DNA of 64,000 nt from Streptococcus parasanguinis (GCF_032163505.1 NZ_CP134147.1:1702501-1766500), one strand, 5' to 3'. Positions 20,084-29,434 are shown, numbered from the stretch's first letter. Program-made: numbers and translations. The notes: generated from the sequence alone by a model not told the origin.

Positions 20084-20479
20084 TTACATACAATTGCAAG
20101 GGACTGTTTCGACAGCCTCTGCTTTCTTTTCTTCCAGGACCTGCTGCAGCTGATTAAGATCTGCAAGCGTAAAGTCACTCTCCTGAATCAAGTTTTCAAG
20201 CACCTGGACAATTCTTTTTGAGCAAACCTTGTCTTTCACCTCCTCAACCACCAAGTCTAAACTCTGGTCCTGCTTCAACAAAGCCGAGTAGACAAAGGCT
20301 TTGCCAGATTTTTCTCTGGTCAGACAGCCCTTTTCAACCAAGCGCGTCAAGAGGGTCTTGATGGTCGACTTCGACCAGTCAAAGCGCTCGGACAAGACGG
20401 CGATCAAATCCCTGCTGGTCTGCTTGCCTTCCATCCAGATAATTTTCATGATGCGCCATTCCGCATTGGAAATTTGCAT
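20084..20479 (-). CDS. copY: Copper-responsive repressor CopY
   Basis: A 131-residue BlaI/MecI-CopY-type repressor with a winged helix at the N-terminus (ISNAEWRIMKIIWMEGKQTSRDLIAVL...KSTIKTLLTRLVEKG). The C-terminus ends PCNCM, a single CxC; the Enterococcus protein uses CxCxxxxCxC. Another Cys lies at KVCSKR. It would release the operators upstream when Cu(I) replaces zinc, switching on cupA and copA. The first gene of the copper operon. Confidence 0.92.
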   Translation of the reverse strand: MQISNAEWRIMKIIWMEGKQTSRDLIAVLSERFDWSKSTIKTLLTRLVEKGCLTREKSGKAFVYSALLKQDQSLDLVVEEVKDKVCSKRIVQVLENLIQESDFTLADLNQLQQVLEEKKAEAVETVPCNCM

Positions 20480-20498
20480 GGCCTCTCCTTTCTAAATC

Positions 20499-20551
20499 TA
20501 CATTTGTAAATCTTATGATGTTATTCTACTCCTAAGATTTACATTTGTCAA
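20499..20551 (-). promoter_or_regulatory. cop promoter with two CopY operators
   Basis: Two ACAnnTGT boxes: TACATTTGTA at 20499-20508 and TACATTTGTC at 20540-20549, about 41 bp apart. On the minus strand TTGACA (20546-20551), a 17-bp spacer and TAGAAT (20523-20528) form a promoter whose -35 overlaps the distal box. This is the classic layout for repression by CopY. Confidence 0.88.
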
Positions 20552-20682
20552 CCAAAAAGACAAAAAATTTTCCTCTTGGAAATAGAGGAAGGGTGACAAT
20601 CTGTTTTTACAAAAAATCATCTAAGGAAATCTAAAAAGAAATAGAATTGATATCAATTATAAGAACCATTCAAATATTTCCT

Positions 20683-20820
20683 GAAACTTTCCGCCGTGAG
20701 AAAAGTGCTAGAAACACTATTGTTTCTAGCACTCGGGAGTTTTGGAACCTTAGGTCCAAAACTAAGTCATGGAACTTCAAAGAAGTTCGCTGACGTCCGT
20801 ACTCACCTAAGGAAAGTTTT
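20683..20820 (+). repeat. Family B intergenic structured element, short copy B2
   Basis: A 138-bp copy: end repeats GAAACTTTCC/GGAAAGTTTT, helix GTGAG/CTCAC, hairpin GTGCTAGAAACA-ctat-TGTTTCTAGCAC, hairpin AGTTTTGGA-accttagg-TCCAAAACT, and arm GAACTTC-aaa-GAAGTTC flanked by GTCA/TGAC. Lies between copY and the GDSL gene. Confidence 0.88.
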
Positions 20821-20899
20821 TAAGAAGACTTTATCTTCGATCTGAAATTTTTCTTTGAAGATTTGTCTGATTGGGCTTTTTTCGCTCCTATTTTTGTCT

Positions 20900-21532
20900 C
20901 TATAATGTCTCCTGCAGAGCTTGGGCTAGGATGCGGTAACCGGCTACATTTAAATGGAGGCCATCTGTCGTATAGGCTTCTGCCAACTGCCTCTTTTCAT
21001 CCAATAAAGACGAATACACATCAATATAGCTGACCTGGTGGTAGGCCTGGGCCAATTCGCGATAGGCCTGGTTGAGGGCCTGAATTTTTTCATTGGTCCG
21101 CACATAGACCTTTTGTTTGTAGCGCTCTTCTTGACTCACCGGTAAAACCGAGATCAGGTTGATGTGGGTCAGCGGAAAGTCCCTCATAATTGCTTGTAAG
21201 ACCGCTTCTACATTGTCTAAGGTTTCCTTTTGAGGAATTTCTTTTCCGATATCATTGGTCCCGATCAAGAGAAAGATCTGATCCACCGCCGTTCCAAAGA
21301 CATGGGCGTCTAGATGCTCACGAAGAAGACCCGTCTTATAGCCTCGCACTCCTCGATTGACCATGTGCTTGGGACTTTGTAATAGTTCATGAATGGGAAA
21401 ATACTCTACGATGGAGTCTCCGATAAAGATCAAACCAGGCTCTTTCAGAGGGGCTTGATTGAGCTCCCGATAGGTTGTTATGATTTTCTCCTGCTCCTTT
21501 AAGAGCCAGTCTTCTAACAGTTGTACTGCCAT
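20900..21532 (-). CDS. SGNH/GDSL-type esterase
   Basis: A 210-residue SGNH hydrolase. Block I is LIFIGDSIVEYF (nucleophile Ser), block III GTNDIG (oxyanion Asn), and block V DGLHLNVAGYRIL (Asp and His). No signal peptide, so it is probably cytoplasmic. The substrate is unknown; relatives include lipases, acetyl-esterases and PAF-acetylhydrolase-like enzymes. Its ATG directly abuts the stop of the upstream HAD gene (TAGATG), and its ribosome binding site lies inside that gene, so the two are translationally coupled. Confidence 0.85.
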   Translation of the reverse strand: MAVQLLEDWLLKEQEKIITTYRELNQAPLKEPGLIFIGDSIVEYFPIHELLQSPKHMVNRGVRGYKTGLLREHLDAHVFGTAVDQIFLLIGTNDIGKEIPQKETLDNVEAVLQAIMRDFPLTHINLISVLPVSQEERYKQKVYVRTNEKIQALNQAYRELAQAYHQVSYIDVYSSLLDEKRQLAEAYTTDGLHLNVAGYRILAQALQETL

Positions 21533-22381
21533 CTACTTCTTTCCTTTCACTTGTTCCCAGGGGGTCAATCCTAGATACTCTTCGATCACCTGGTAGACAC
21601 CGCCTTCTTGATGGCTCGGTGCTAGGTGTTTGGCAACAGCCTTGACAGCTCTTTCTGCATTGGCCACCGCATAGGAGTGAGCAGCCATTTCAAGCATTTC
21701 GATGTCGTTTCCACTATCCCCAAAGGCCATGACCTGACTAGCATCAAGCTGCCATTTCTCCATTAATTGAGCCAGTCCCCAAGCCTTGTGAATACCTGCT
21801 TGTAAGAGATCCATGCTGCCGAAACCACTCGAAACCGCCATGAGCTGATCTCCAAAAGCCTGTTGGACTTCCTGACTCACTTGATCAAGACGATCCAAGC
21901 CAACCACCAAGCTCATTTTAAGCACCTGGTCAAACAAATCGGCTGTCAATTCCGGAACAAACTTCATTCGCTTGTACAAGGCTTCAATCACTTCCGGCTG
22001 CATGAATTTTTCAACTTCTGTAAAGACCGTGCCTTCCTTGACAAAGCCACCATTGACAGCTGATACAACCAACTGATCTGAAATTTCCCGGCCCTTAAAA
22101 TAAGCAAGAACCGCCTCCACCAATTCTCGATCCCAGAATTTTCCAAGAATCATCTGGTCATCCTCAAAAATCCGAGCTCCGTTGGCTACGACTAGAGTCA
22201 CCCGCTTGACCAAAGGACCCAAGAGCTGGCGCATGCGATGGATTTCATTTCCCGTCGCAATGACAAAGCGAATCCCTTTTTGATCCAAGTGGTCCAACAG
22301 CCTTTCCAGACGCGGGAGATCCACCTCTCCTCGCTCATCTAATAAGGTTCCATCCATATCTGTTGCAATCAACTTAATCAT
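21533..22381 (-). CDS. Cof-type HAD phosphatase
   Basis: A HAD-superfamily phosphatase of about 282 residues, Cof/type IIB. Motif I is ATDMDGTLLD (nucleophile and acid Asp), motif II VIATGN, and motif IV GDSGNDIEML. I chose the ATG at 22381, giving MIKLIATDMDGT; the open frame reaches 22459, but those extra residues do not fit the family. Family members hydrolyse small sugar or nucleotide phosphates, or flavin- and pyridoxal-phosphate. It is co-transcribed with the GDSL esterase. Confidence 0.88.
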   Translation of the reverse strand: MIKLIATDMDGTLLDERGEVDLPRLERLLDHLDQKGIRFVIATGNEIHRMRQLLGPLVKRVTLVVANGARIFEDDQMILGKFWDRELVEAVLAYFKGREISDQLVVSAVNGGFVKEGTVFTEVEKFMQPEVIEALYKRMKFVPELTADLFDQVLKMSLVVGLDRLDQVSQEVQQAFGDQLMAVSSGFGSMDLLQAGIHKAWGLAQLMEKWQLDASQVMAFGDSGNDIEMLEMAAHSYAVANAERAVKAVAKHLAPSHQEGGVYQVIEEYLGLTPWEQVKGKK

Positions 22382-22517
22382 ACAATCTAACCTTTTCCCT
22401 TTCAAAGGGTGTAAATTATCTGGTTCCATTATACCACAGATCAAGCCAGTCAAAACCACCAGTGAAAACAGGTGGCTTCCTCTTGGGCTGAAAGTTGTTA
22501 CTGATGGCCAAAGGATC

Positions 22518-23096
22518 TTATAAATATAAGCCCTTCTCTACACTTTCCTGAATTAACTTTTCTGTCAATTTCCACAACTCTTTGGACTCACTTTTTATGA
22601 ACTTTTTCTTTTCTAATACCATCTCTGAACGGATATGATCGGGATTATAATCGACTTCTGACACTTCCAAGTGATTGATCAGTGGTACCAATGCGTCAAT
22701 CACTCTTGCATATCTTGCCTCAGGACTCTGGCCTTTTTCAAACTCCAACCACAAATTTTTCGTATTCAAATATGTTGCTTCTGGAAGGAGGCTCATTGTT
22801 TTTTCTATAGATGCGAGCTCTCTATCATGAGCATGAAGCTTTTTTTCATCATCAAACACCCAAGTATCTCCGGCATAAATCTCACCTAAATCATGAATCA
22901 GTAACATAGAAATCACCTTTTCCATATTCAATTTTTCGGGATAATAATCTTGCAGAACCATCGCAGCTATCGCACCCTGCCAGGAATGCTCGGCACTATT
23001 TTCAAACCGTCCATCAAGAGTTCTATTAAACCTTGTTACTGACTTTAATTTCTCGATTTCTTTAATAAATTCAACTGTCTGATTCAAATCACTCAT
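22518..23096 (-). CDS. HD-domain hydrolase (YfbR-like nucleotidase family)
   Basis: About 192 residues with the HD pattern H...HD...D: SAEHSWQGAIAA, LLIHDLGEIYAGD, and a later Asp in VIDALVPLINH. This resembles the HD_3/YfbR branch, which removes phosphate from deoxynucleoside monophosphates. I chose the ATG at 23096 (MSDLNQTVEF), preceded by GGGAGG. The open frame extends to 23156, but that stretch looks non-coding. It has no operon partner: repeat B3 lies upstream and the HAD gene downstream. Confidence 0.8.
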   Translation of the reverse strand: MSDLNQTVEFIKEIEKLKSVTRFNRTLDGRFENSAEHSWQGAIAAMVLQDYYPEKLNMEKVISMLLIHDLGEIYAGDTWVFDDEKKLHAHDRELASIEKTMSLLPEATYLNTKNLWLEFEKGQSPEARYARVIDALVPLINHLEVSEVDYNPDHIRSEMVLEKKKFIKSESKELWKLTEKLIQESVEKGLYL

Positions 23097-23220
23097 GGCG
23101 ACACCAACCTCCCTATTCGAAATTACGACTATCATACCAAAAATCAGGTTTTCCATAAATGAATTCCCGTATTTGCAAAAGAAAAGGAAAATAATTCAGA
23201 TTGGATACAAAATCATCTTA

Positions 23221-23358
23221 GAAACTTTCCGTTGTGAGAAAAGTGCCTGAAACAATAACGTTTCAGGCACTCGGAATTATTGAGACCTTAGGCTCAATAA
23301 TTAGTCATGGAACTTCTTAGAAGTTCGCTGACGTCCGTACTCACCTAAGGAAAGTTTT
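23221..23358 (+). repeat. Family B intergenic structured element, short copy B3
   Basis: A 138-bp copy with variant stems: GTGCCTGAAAC/GTTTCAGGCAC where B2 has CTAG-type stems, and AATTATTGAG-accttagg-CTCAATAATT where B2 has AGTTTTGGA/TCCAAAACT. Arm GAACTTC-tta-GAAGTTC. Both sides of each stem change together. Confidence 0.88.
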
Positions 23359-23406
23359 TAATATGACTTTGTCTTAAATCTGAAACTACTGCTTAGCTTC
23401 TATTTT

Positions 23407-24123
23407 TCACCCAACAAAAGCCCAAATAATGGCAATCAGCACTGCTGGAAGGAGATTGGCGACCTTGATCCGTTTACCCCAGATGAGATTGATCCCTACA
23501 CAGAGAATGAGGCTGGAGCCAACTAGTGACAGATTCGAAAGGGCTTGTGGAGTCATGATCGGTGCGATCAAATGAGCCAACAGCGTGATCAAACCTTGAA
23601 GGATCACGAGTGGTACCACCGCAAAGATGGCGCCCTTTCCTTTTGAAACGGTCAAGACTAGAACGATAACCATATCGAGAATAGCCTTGGCCAACAAGGT
23701 TGAGGTGTCACCCGTCAGGCCATCCTGGACAGCTCCGACCACCGCCATAGCCCCGATACAAATGGTCAAGGCCGTGGTCATAAAGGCATCGACAAAGCTG
23801 GTATCGCCTTGGTTGCCCGTCTTTTCCTTTAGCCAGGTTCCCAGGCGCTCAAAGCCCTCCTCAATCTTCAAGAGTTCCCCGATAACGGTCCCGATCACTA
23901 GACTCAGAATCAACATCATACTGCCGTGACTTTCCACATGACTTCCATGCACCACCAGCATCTTTTCCAAGGTCCCTGCGATGCCCAAGACAAATACAGC
24001 AACTCCCGTCACTTTCAGAAGGGTCTCATGAAAATCTTCTGACAAACGTTGACCGATGAGCAATCCTAAAAGCCCACCAAACACGACCCCTAAGGCATTA
24101 TAGAAGGTCCCTAAACCGATCAT
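23407..24123 (-). CDS. DUF554 membrane protein
   Basis: A 238-residue membrane protein with about seven hydrophobic segments. The start GLGTFYNALGVVFGGLLGLLIG is typical of the DUF554 (YdfK-like) family of unknown function. It is the last gene of a three-gene minus-strand operon behind the CapA-like and MutS-like genes, with a 22-bp gap and a good ribosome binding site (AAGGAG). The sequence shows no regulatory motif of its own. Confidence 0.85.
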   Translation of the reverse strand: MIGLGTFYNALGVVFGGLLGLLIGQRLSEDFHETLLKVTGVAVFVLGIAGTLEKMLVVHGSHVESHGSMMLILSLVIGTVIGELLKIEEGFERLGTWLKEKTGNQGDTSFVDAFMTTALTICIGAMAVVGAVQDGLTGDTSTLLAKAILDMVIVLVLTVSKGKGAIFAVVPLVILQGLITLLAHLIAPIMTPQALSNLSLVGSSLILCVGINLIWGKRIKVANLLPAVLIAIIWAFVG

Positions 24124-24145
24124 TTACAAACTCCTTCGTTCATTT

Positions 24146-25810
24146 TCATTCTTTTTCAATTTCTTTCAAAGACCAGTGGCCCGTCTCTTCATACTGGTCA
24201 ATCAAGTCCTTGGCTGTTTGCGTAATCTCCTCTGGATAATGCAGGCTTTCTAGCGTATTGACCGCATTCTTGGTCACGGCTGACCCTGGCTTGATCTGGT
24301 AGTCAAAGACGATCTTGCCATCCACATAGCGACTGTCAAAATGGTAATTATCATTGACTTCACCGGAGGCTGCGACCAGCTCAATATCATGGCTGGAAAT
24401 CATGTAGAGACAGTTTTGGGCAGCTAACCAGCGGACAATCCCAAGGCCTGATCCGATCCGCTCGATGGTATTGGTCCCCTTAAAGAGCTCGTCAATAAAG
24501 AAATAGTGAAAACCAGGCTTTTTCAGATGCTGAATCATACGTAAAATAGCTTTACTTTCGGTGATGAAGTAACTATCTCCAACTTCAATGTCATCGCTCA
24601 CATCCATAGCCGTTAGCACATGACCATAGGGAAGGGCTAATTTTTCTCCATAGGCAAAGCCTAACCCTTGAGCCAGAATGGCATTGATGGCGACAGTTTT
24701 CAGGTAGGTCGATTTCCCGGAGGCATTGTCCCCACTGATGACCATATTTTTCTGAAAATGCACATCATTCGCAATCGGATTGGACAGCAAAGGATGATAG
24801 AGCGTCTCGCCCTCAATGCCACCCGTCTCTGTAAAGACTGGCTGGCAGACCACTTCTAGATCCCGCTTATGGCGCAAGAGACTAATGGCGACTTCCATCT
24901 CTCCAAGGAGATCCAGAAGCTTCTGGGCCTCTTTTTGATGAGCTTTCACCTGATTGTAAATATAAACCTGAGCGATCTGCGGGAGTAAAAAGAGGACATT
25001 GAGGTAGAGGAGAATAATTTCCATTTCCGAAGTCCCCGTTGGACTCTGCAAGACACTGGCAAGGATCCGCGTTTTCTTAAAAGGTTTGACCGCTTGCTTG
25101 AGTTCTTCTTGTTGTGGCAAGGCTAGACGGCTCAAACGTTCTGCCGAAGCAAAGATGCGAACCAGATAGCTAACATTGTCCAGACGGATTTTATTGGACC
25201 AATTGCGCAAACTCGAAAAGACAATATTAAAGACCACACTGATCACCAAGAGGGTAATGGCCCCGACTGGCTCAAAGGGGATGGCAAAGAGACAGACTAT
25301 AGGAAGGCAGGCCAAGGCTAGATAGAGGGGCAACCCTGCATAATGCTTGCCGGGATTTGCGACAATGCTACGCGCCATGTTGTGGTTCTTCTTGCCCAGT
25401 TGGTTGAAAATGATCTGGACCTTGAGGCGCAAATCAGGATGCTCTTCAAAGAAGGCTTCTAAGTCATGAAGCTGGTCCTGAGGCTGGAATTCCAGCAGGC
25501 GCATTTTTTGATAGAGAGCCTCTGCTCCAAGGCTCGATTGGGTATAGTTGAGCTGATCAAAGACCGCATCCAAAGCCAAATCATGCCAGGTCTGATCATC
25601 CACTTGGCTATCGATCGTCCTTCCCTTAGCTGGATAAGCCAGACTATCTATCAAACTTTCTTCTGTGTCTTTCTTGCGAAAGAAAGGCGCCCCATCCCAA
25701 GCCTTCTTCAGCTTTTGCTTGAGGCGGATGGCTGTAAGAAATTTGGTTGCCCAAATCACCACTATCAATCCTAGGATCCCAAGCGGGATCCAGTTCACAT
25801 TTCCTTCCAT
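24146..25810 (-). CDS. Membrane-associated MutS-like ATPase
   Basis: A 554-residue protein. Its C-terminal third is a MutS-type ATPase: Walker A MVISGDNASGKSTYLKT, Walker B/D-loop HYFFIDELFKGTNT, and SSHDIELV. It lacks the mismatch-recognition and connector domains of MutS. It carries a membrane helix near the N-terminus (IPLGILGLIVVIWATKFL) and two more around residues 165-205 (LYLALACLPIVCLFAIPF, GAITLLVISVVFNIVF). It is therefore not a normal mismatch-repair protein. The function is unknown. It sits 3 bp after the CapA-like gene and before DUF554, which suggests an envelope role rather than DNA repair. Confidence 0.8.
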   Translation of the reverse strand: MEGNVNWIPLGILGLIVVIWATKFLTAIRLKQKLKKAWDGAPFFRKKDTEESLIDSLAYPAKGRTIDSQVDDQTWHDLALDAVFDQLNYTQSSLGAEALYQKMRLLEFQPQDQLHDLEAFFEEHPDLRLKVQIIFNQLGKKNHNMARSIVANPGKHYAGLPLYLALACLPIVCLFAIPFEPVGAITLLVISVVFNIVFSSLRNWSNKIRLDNVSYLVRIFASAERLSRLALPQQEELKQAVKPFKKTRILASVLQSPTGTSEMEIILLYLNVLFLLPQIAQVYIYNQVKAHQKEAQKLLDLLGEMEVAISLLRHKRDLEVVCQPVFTETGGIEGETLYHPLLSNPIANDVHFQKNMVISGDNASGKSTYLKTVAINAILAQGLGFAYGEKLALPYGHVLTAMDVSDDIEVGDSYFITESKAILRMIQHLKKPGFHYFFIDELFKGTNTIERIGSGLGIVRWLAAQNCLYMISSHDIELVAASGEVNDNYHFDSRYVDGKIVFDYQIKPGSAVTKNAVNTLESLHYPEEITQTAKDLIDQYEETGHWSLKEIEKE

Positions 25811-25813
25811 GCT

Positions 25814-27157
25814 CTATTCCTTTCCACTCTGAGGCCAGTCCAAGTGAACATGTTCCTTCATTTCTCGATAAGCCGTGTCCACTCTCTCCTTGGTCTCCTC
25901 ATCTAGCTTATCGCGGTATTTGCCACCCTTGATAAAATCTTCCAAAATATAGGTTTGGTAGTTGTACAACTCATAACCTTCAGGAGAATAGGTTCCCTTT
26001 GGAGTCCGACTGACCCAGGTTGGATGAGCAGTAGCCGTCTTAATCCGTGTCTTGCGACCAACCTTTTCGATGGTCACATCCATCAAAACTCCACGCTCTG
26101 TCCATTGGGCAGTCTCTATACCTTCCATAGTTTCCAGACGTTGATTGGAGAGAAAATTCCCCATTGAGTAGATAATGAGCTTGTTTTGACCATCTTTATT
26201 GACCACTTCAGCAGGCTCCACAACATGGGGATGCCCGCCAAAAACGATATCAGCGCCCCAAGAAATCATTTTATGATATAGCTCTTTTTGCTCTTCTGTC
26301 GGCTCTAACTGGTACTCAACTCCCATCTGGGGCATAACAATGGTGATATCAGCCTCTTGCTCCGCCTTTTGGATCTCTGCCTTCATCCGTTCTTCGTCTA
26401 GGTCAGACAAAACATTCGCCTGCTCTTCTGGAGTAAGGGTCGTTTCCATTCCATTAAAGCCGTAAGCGTAGGCTAGAATAGCAATCTTGATGCCATTCAC
26501 TTCCTTGATCACTAAGGGGGCCTGGCCTCTCTTTTCATGCGTGTAAACACCGACAGGGGTGATGCCTGCATCTTCAAAGGCCTTGGCTGTCGAATAGACC
26601 CCTTCTAGACCTGAATCCAGGATGTGGTTGTGTCCCAAATCCATGACATCATAACCAGCATCCTTGATGGCTGGTACGACTTCGCTCGGCGCATTAAAAA
26701 GAGGATATCCTGACAAATAATAATTGGGGTTAATGGTTCCCTCAAAATCACCCAAGGCTAGATCCGCCTTTTGTAGCCAGGGTTTGACATACTCATAATT
26801 TTCATGAAAATCATAAGTCCCATCTTCTTTTTGCGCGCTCATATAGACCAGATCATGATAGAGCTGATCTCCATTGGCCATGATCCGAGCTGTATGAGGA
26901 ATCTGATCAGCCGGTGTCTTGGCCTTGTACACAACCTCTGGCCGTTCGGTTGCGGTGATCGGAAAGCCTTGGAACTTTTGCACCCACAAGATAGCATTGG
27001 CCACGATAAAAACGACTGACAAGAGCACATAGACAAACTGTTCATTGGTCAGCTGAATCCTTGAAAAAAGACGATCAAAAGCCCAGTCAAAGGCCGCCGA
27101 TAGTTCTTTTCCCATCGTTTTGATGGTTCCTTTCACACTCTCCCACTTCTCTAACAT
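25814..27157 (-). CDS. CapA-family metallophosphatase-like membrane protein
   Basis: A CapA/PgsA-family protein of about 447 residues. Motifs: MANGDQLYH, DLALGDFEGTIN, MDLGHNHILDSGLEG and VFGGHPHVVEPAEV, with metal-binding Asp, Asn and His as in calcineurin-like phosphatases. One membrane helix near residue 45 (QFVYVLLSVVFIVANAILWV) places the catalytic domain outside the cell. I chose the ATG at 27157, after GAGGTAGG; the open frame continues to 27286 without support. Bacillus CapA is needed for poly-gamma-glutamate export, but streptococci are not known to make it, so the name should be read as family only. Confidence 0.85.
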   Translation of the reverse strand: MLEKWESVKGTIKTMGKELSAAFDWAFDRLFSRIQLTNEQFVYVLLSVVFIVANAILWVQKFQGFPITATERPEVVYKAKTPADQIPHTARIMANGDQLYHDLVYMSAQKEDGTYDFHENYEYVKPWLQKADLALGDFEGTINPNYYLSGYPLFNAPSEVVPAIKDAGYDVMDLGHNHILDSGLEGVYSTAKAFEDAGITPVGVYTHEKRGQAPLVIKEVNGIKIAILAYAYGFNGMETTLTPEEQANVLSDLDEERMKAEIQKAEQEADITIVMPQMGVEYQLEPTEEQKELYHKMISWGADIVFGGHPHVVEPAEVVNKDGQNKLIIYSMGNFLSNQRLETMEGIETAQWTERGVLMDVTIEKVGRKTRIKTATAHPTWVSRTPKGTYSPEGYELYNYQTYILEDFIKGGKYRDKLDEETKERVDTAYREMKEHVHLDWPQSGKE

Positions 27158-27262
27158 TCCTACCTCTTCTTCGTACCTAGTTTCTCCAATGATCCGCCAA
27201 CAAATTGAGCTGTCATTGAAATACTTTCTCTTCATTGTATCACAATTTTTAAGAAGAGAAAA

Positions 27263-27332
27263 AAGAGAGCAGGACAGAAGCGCCATTGTTTAGAAACGCT
27301 TCATCGTCCTGCTCCTGCACAGTTGATGGATT
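27263..27332. repeat. Half copy of family A hairpin element
   Basis: It matches the long arm of family A in layout, not sequence identity: GAGAGCAGGACAGAAGCG pairs with CGCTTCATCGTCCTGCTCC, then CTGCACAGTTGA. Where full copies have GTGGGAC/GTCCCAC this has GCAGGAC/GTCCTGC, a compensating change. It also sits where a terminator would be expected. Confidence 0.6.
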
Positions 27333-27350
27333 CATGTAATTGATCGATCA

Positions 27351-27554
27351 TCACTTCTTATCATTTGATTTGGACAAGCTGATTGCAACCATGACAAGAC
27401 TTAGGAAAAAGGCCGAAAGCAACCCTTTTGTCGTCCGATTCATAAAAGGTTGATGGAATACAAAATGATTATAGGCAGTAAATCCTAATCCAATCAGAGT
27501 TACCATAGCTGAAAGCGTAAAAATCATTCGCCACAAATTTCTTTTTTTCATCAT
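27351..27554 (-). CDS. Small two-helix membrane protein
   Basis: A 67-residue hypothetical protein with a basic start (MMKKRNLWR) and two hydrophobic segments (MIFTLSAMVTLIGLGFTAY and LLSAFFLSLVMVAISL), ending KSNDKK. Typical of small streptococcal membrane proteins of unknown function. It follows msrAB by 34 bp on the same strand and is probably transcribed with it. Confidence 0.6.
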   Translation of the reverse strand: MMKKRNLWRMIFTLSAMVTLIGLGFTAYNHFVFHQPFMNRTTKGLLSAFFLSLVMVAISLSKSNDKK

Positions 27555-27588
27555 AAACTCCGTTTTTCGATCAACTAGAAAGACCCTC

Positions 27589-28524
27589 TTATTTCAAAGC
27601 CTTTAACAAATATCCATAACCTTCTCGCTCCATTTCCTCTTTTGGAATAAAGCGCAGAGAGGCCGAATTGATACAATAGCGAAGCCCTCCTTGATCTTTT
27701 GGTCCATCGGTGAAGACATGTCCGAGATGGGCATTGCCTGAACGGGAACGAACTTCGATCCGCTCCATCCCGTGGCTATGATCCTGGTAATAGTGGACGA
27801 CATCTTTGGCAATGGGACGGGAGAAACTTGGCCATCCACAGCCAGACGCAAACTTATCCTTGGCAAAAAAGAGTGGCTCCCCCGTCGTAATATCCACATA
27901 GATCCCCTCTTCAAAGGTCTGATCATAGGCATTGTGGAACGGACGTTCCGTCGCGCTTTCTTGGGTGACTTGGTACTGCTCTGCTGTCAGTTTCGCTTTT
28001 AGGGTTTCTTGATCTGGCTTCTGATAGGCTGACGGATCAATCAAGGGTTGGGCTGCATCTGTCACATCGATATGGCAATAGCCTCCAGGATTCTTCTTGA
28101 GGTAGTCTTGGTGGTAGTCCTCAGCCAAGATATAGTGGCGCAAGGATTCCAACTCAACCGCGATTTTGTGGCCCAGTTGCTTCTCTTCTTCCGAAAACAC
28201 TTGGGCAATCACTTCACGGTCTGCTTCGTCTGTATAATAGACACCGGTCCGATATTGGCGGCCTCGATCATTTCCCTGCTTGTTAACGGACAAGGGATCG
28301 ATCACCCGGAAATAGTAGAGCAGAATCGCTCGTAGGGTGATTTTATCTGGATCGTAGATGACTTGTACAGTCTCTGCGTGATCCGTTTCCTTGATCAGTT
28401 GGTAGTTGGTCGTTTCTACCTGGCCATTGGCATAGCCCACCGTCGTCTGTTCTACACCAGGGATCCGTGAAAAATATTCCTCTAAGCCCCAAAAACAGCC
28501 ACCTGCTAAATAAATCTCTGCCAT
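27589..28524 (-). CDS. msrAB: Bifunctional methionine sulfoxide reductase A/B
   Basis: A fused MsrA-MsrB protein of about 311 residues that repairs both stereoisomers of oxidised methionine. MsrA (residues 1-160) has the active site [11 protein letters not shown] and ends near GGYCHID. MsrB (about 185-311) has GCGWPSF and the catalytic Cys in [10 protein letters not shown]. The MsrB zinc-binding CxxC pairs are absent. No signal peptide or thioredoxin domain is present, so it is the cytoplasmic form. I chose the ATG at 28524 ([12 protein letters not shown]), after GAGGAAAA; an open frame reaches 28569. It fits a peroxide-producing lifestyle (spxB). Confidence 0.92.
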   Translation of the reverse strand: MAEIYLAGGCFWGLEEYFSRIPGVEQTTVGYANGQVETTNYQLIKETDHAETVQVIYDPDKITLRAILLYYFRVIDPLSVNKQGNDRGRQYRTGVYYTDEADREVIAQVFSEEEKQLGHKIAVELESLRHYILAEDYHQDYLKKNPGGYCHIDVTDAAQPLIDPSAYQKPDQETLKAKLTAEQYQVTQESATERPFHNAYDQTFEEGIYVDITTGEPLFFAKDKFASGCGWPSFSRPIAKDVVHYYQDHSHGMERIEVRSRSGNAHLGHVFTDGPKDQGGLRYCINSASLRFIPKEEMEREGYGYLLKALK

Positions 28525-28621
28525 CTTTTTTCCTCGCTTCCTGCACTCCCCACAGGGAGCGCTTGACATCTATTAGCTCCATCATAATCCAAGAGCCTCA
28601 GATTTTCAAGGATTCTGCATC

Positions 28622-28653
28622 AAAAATCCCTTCTACTATATGTAAAAGGGATT
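28622..28653 (-). terminator. Terminator downstream of hypothetical gene 28800
   Basis: On the minus strand AATCCCTT/AAGGGATT is followed by TTTTTGATG. It lies between the hypothetical gene and msrAB. The rest of 28570-28799 shows only AT-rich spacer with a small TTCTTATTTTTCAAATAAGAA hairpin. Confidence 0.6.
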
Positions 28654-28799
28654 CAATCCTTCTTATTTTTCAAATAAGAAAAAGAGCGAGTAATAAAAAT
28701 TCCAAAACGATAGGGTTAACTGATGTAGAAAATCATGAAGGACTACCATGACCAACACCTCCTCTGAATATCTGTGGACAAGCACCAGGCTAGTATCAA

Positions 28800-29129
28800 C
28801 TACAACACCACCGTCGGTCCGTAGACCTGTAACTGAGGTTTCACAACCTCGTAATGCCAGTGATCATAAGCTCGCCAAGCTTGAAAGGCCTCTTCGTTCA
28901 ATGCTAGCCCGCCCAGACCAATCAATAGACTGGCGGTCTGATAAAACTTTTCCAACTTAATCAACAGACGATTGTCTACCCGCCTAGCCTTTCGTAAACC
29001 TTTCAACATCTGATCTAGATTTTCTCGAAATCGAAGGGTATCTGAACTAGGGGTGAATCCCTTAGAAAAGGCTGTTTGAAGAAGGGTGATCGTCGTTCTT
29101 GCCTCTTGAATCACATCCCTTTCTTCCAT
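28800..29129 (-). CDS. Hypothetical helical protein
   Basis: A protein of about 109 residues, mostly helical: EERDVIQEARTTITLLQTAFSKGF... then RKARRVDNRLLIKLEKFYQTASLLIGLGGLALNEEAFQAW. I do not recognise a family. No signal peptide or clear membrane segment. I chose the ATG at 29129, close behind AAGGAAGGTGAT; an upstream in-frame ATG at 29156 lies before that site. Monocistronic, with terminator-like sequence downstream and repeat A2 upstream. Confidence 0.55.
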   Translation of the reverse strand: MEERDVIQEARTTITLLQTAFSKGFTPSSDTLRFRENLDQMLKGLRKARRVDNRLLIKLEKFYQTASLLIGLGGLALNEEAFQAWRAYDHWHYEVVKPQLQVYGPTVVL

Positions 29130-29211
29130 AGAAATCACCTTCCTTTTCACCTCCATTGTACACCTTTTTCTCTCTATAAAAATGGAAAATTCCTAAAACT
29201 AGGAACAGAAT

Positions 29212-29386
29212 GAGGTTGGGTCAAAAGTCCTAGCCTCTCAATTATTTTTGGATTGTCGAGCAAGACGCAGTGGTTGAGTGGGCTCTACTACGCTGATTTC
29301 ATCAGCTTTTACAGCCCTACTCAACTGTGCGGAGGTGGGACGACGAAATCGAATTCTAACGAATTACCGATTTCTGTCCCACTCTC
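29212..29386 (+). repeat. Family A intergenic hairpin element, copy A2
   Basis: A 175-bp copy nearly identical to A1 (8319-8493), in the same orientation. The left stem here starts GAGGTTGGGTC, weakening the pairing seen in A1. It lies between the hypothetical gene and the pyrDA stop, so on the minus strand it is the 3' flank of pyrDA. Confidence 0.85.
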
Positions 29387-29434
29387 ATAAAAAACTTCCC
29401 CAAGTTTCCACTTGAGGAAGTTCTTTTCGAAAGA

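Noticed and set aside
27158..27286. N-terminal extension of the CapA-like protein
   Set aside because: The family-like start and ribosome binding site are at 27157; the extra stretch looks non-coding.
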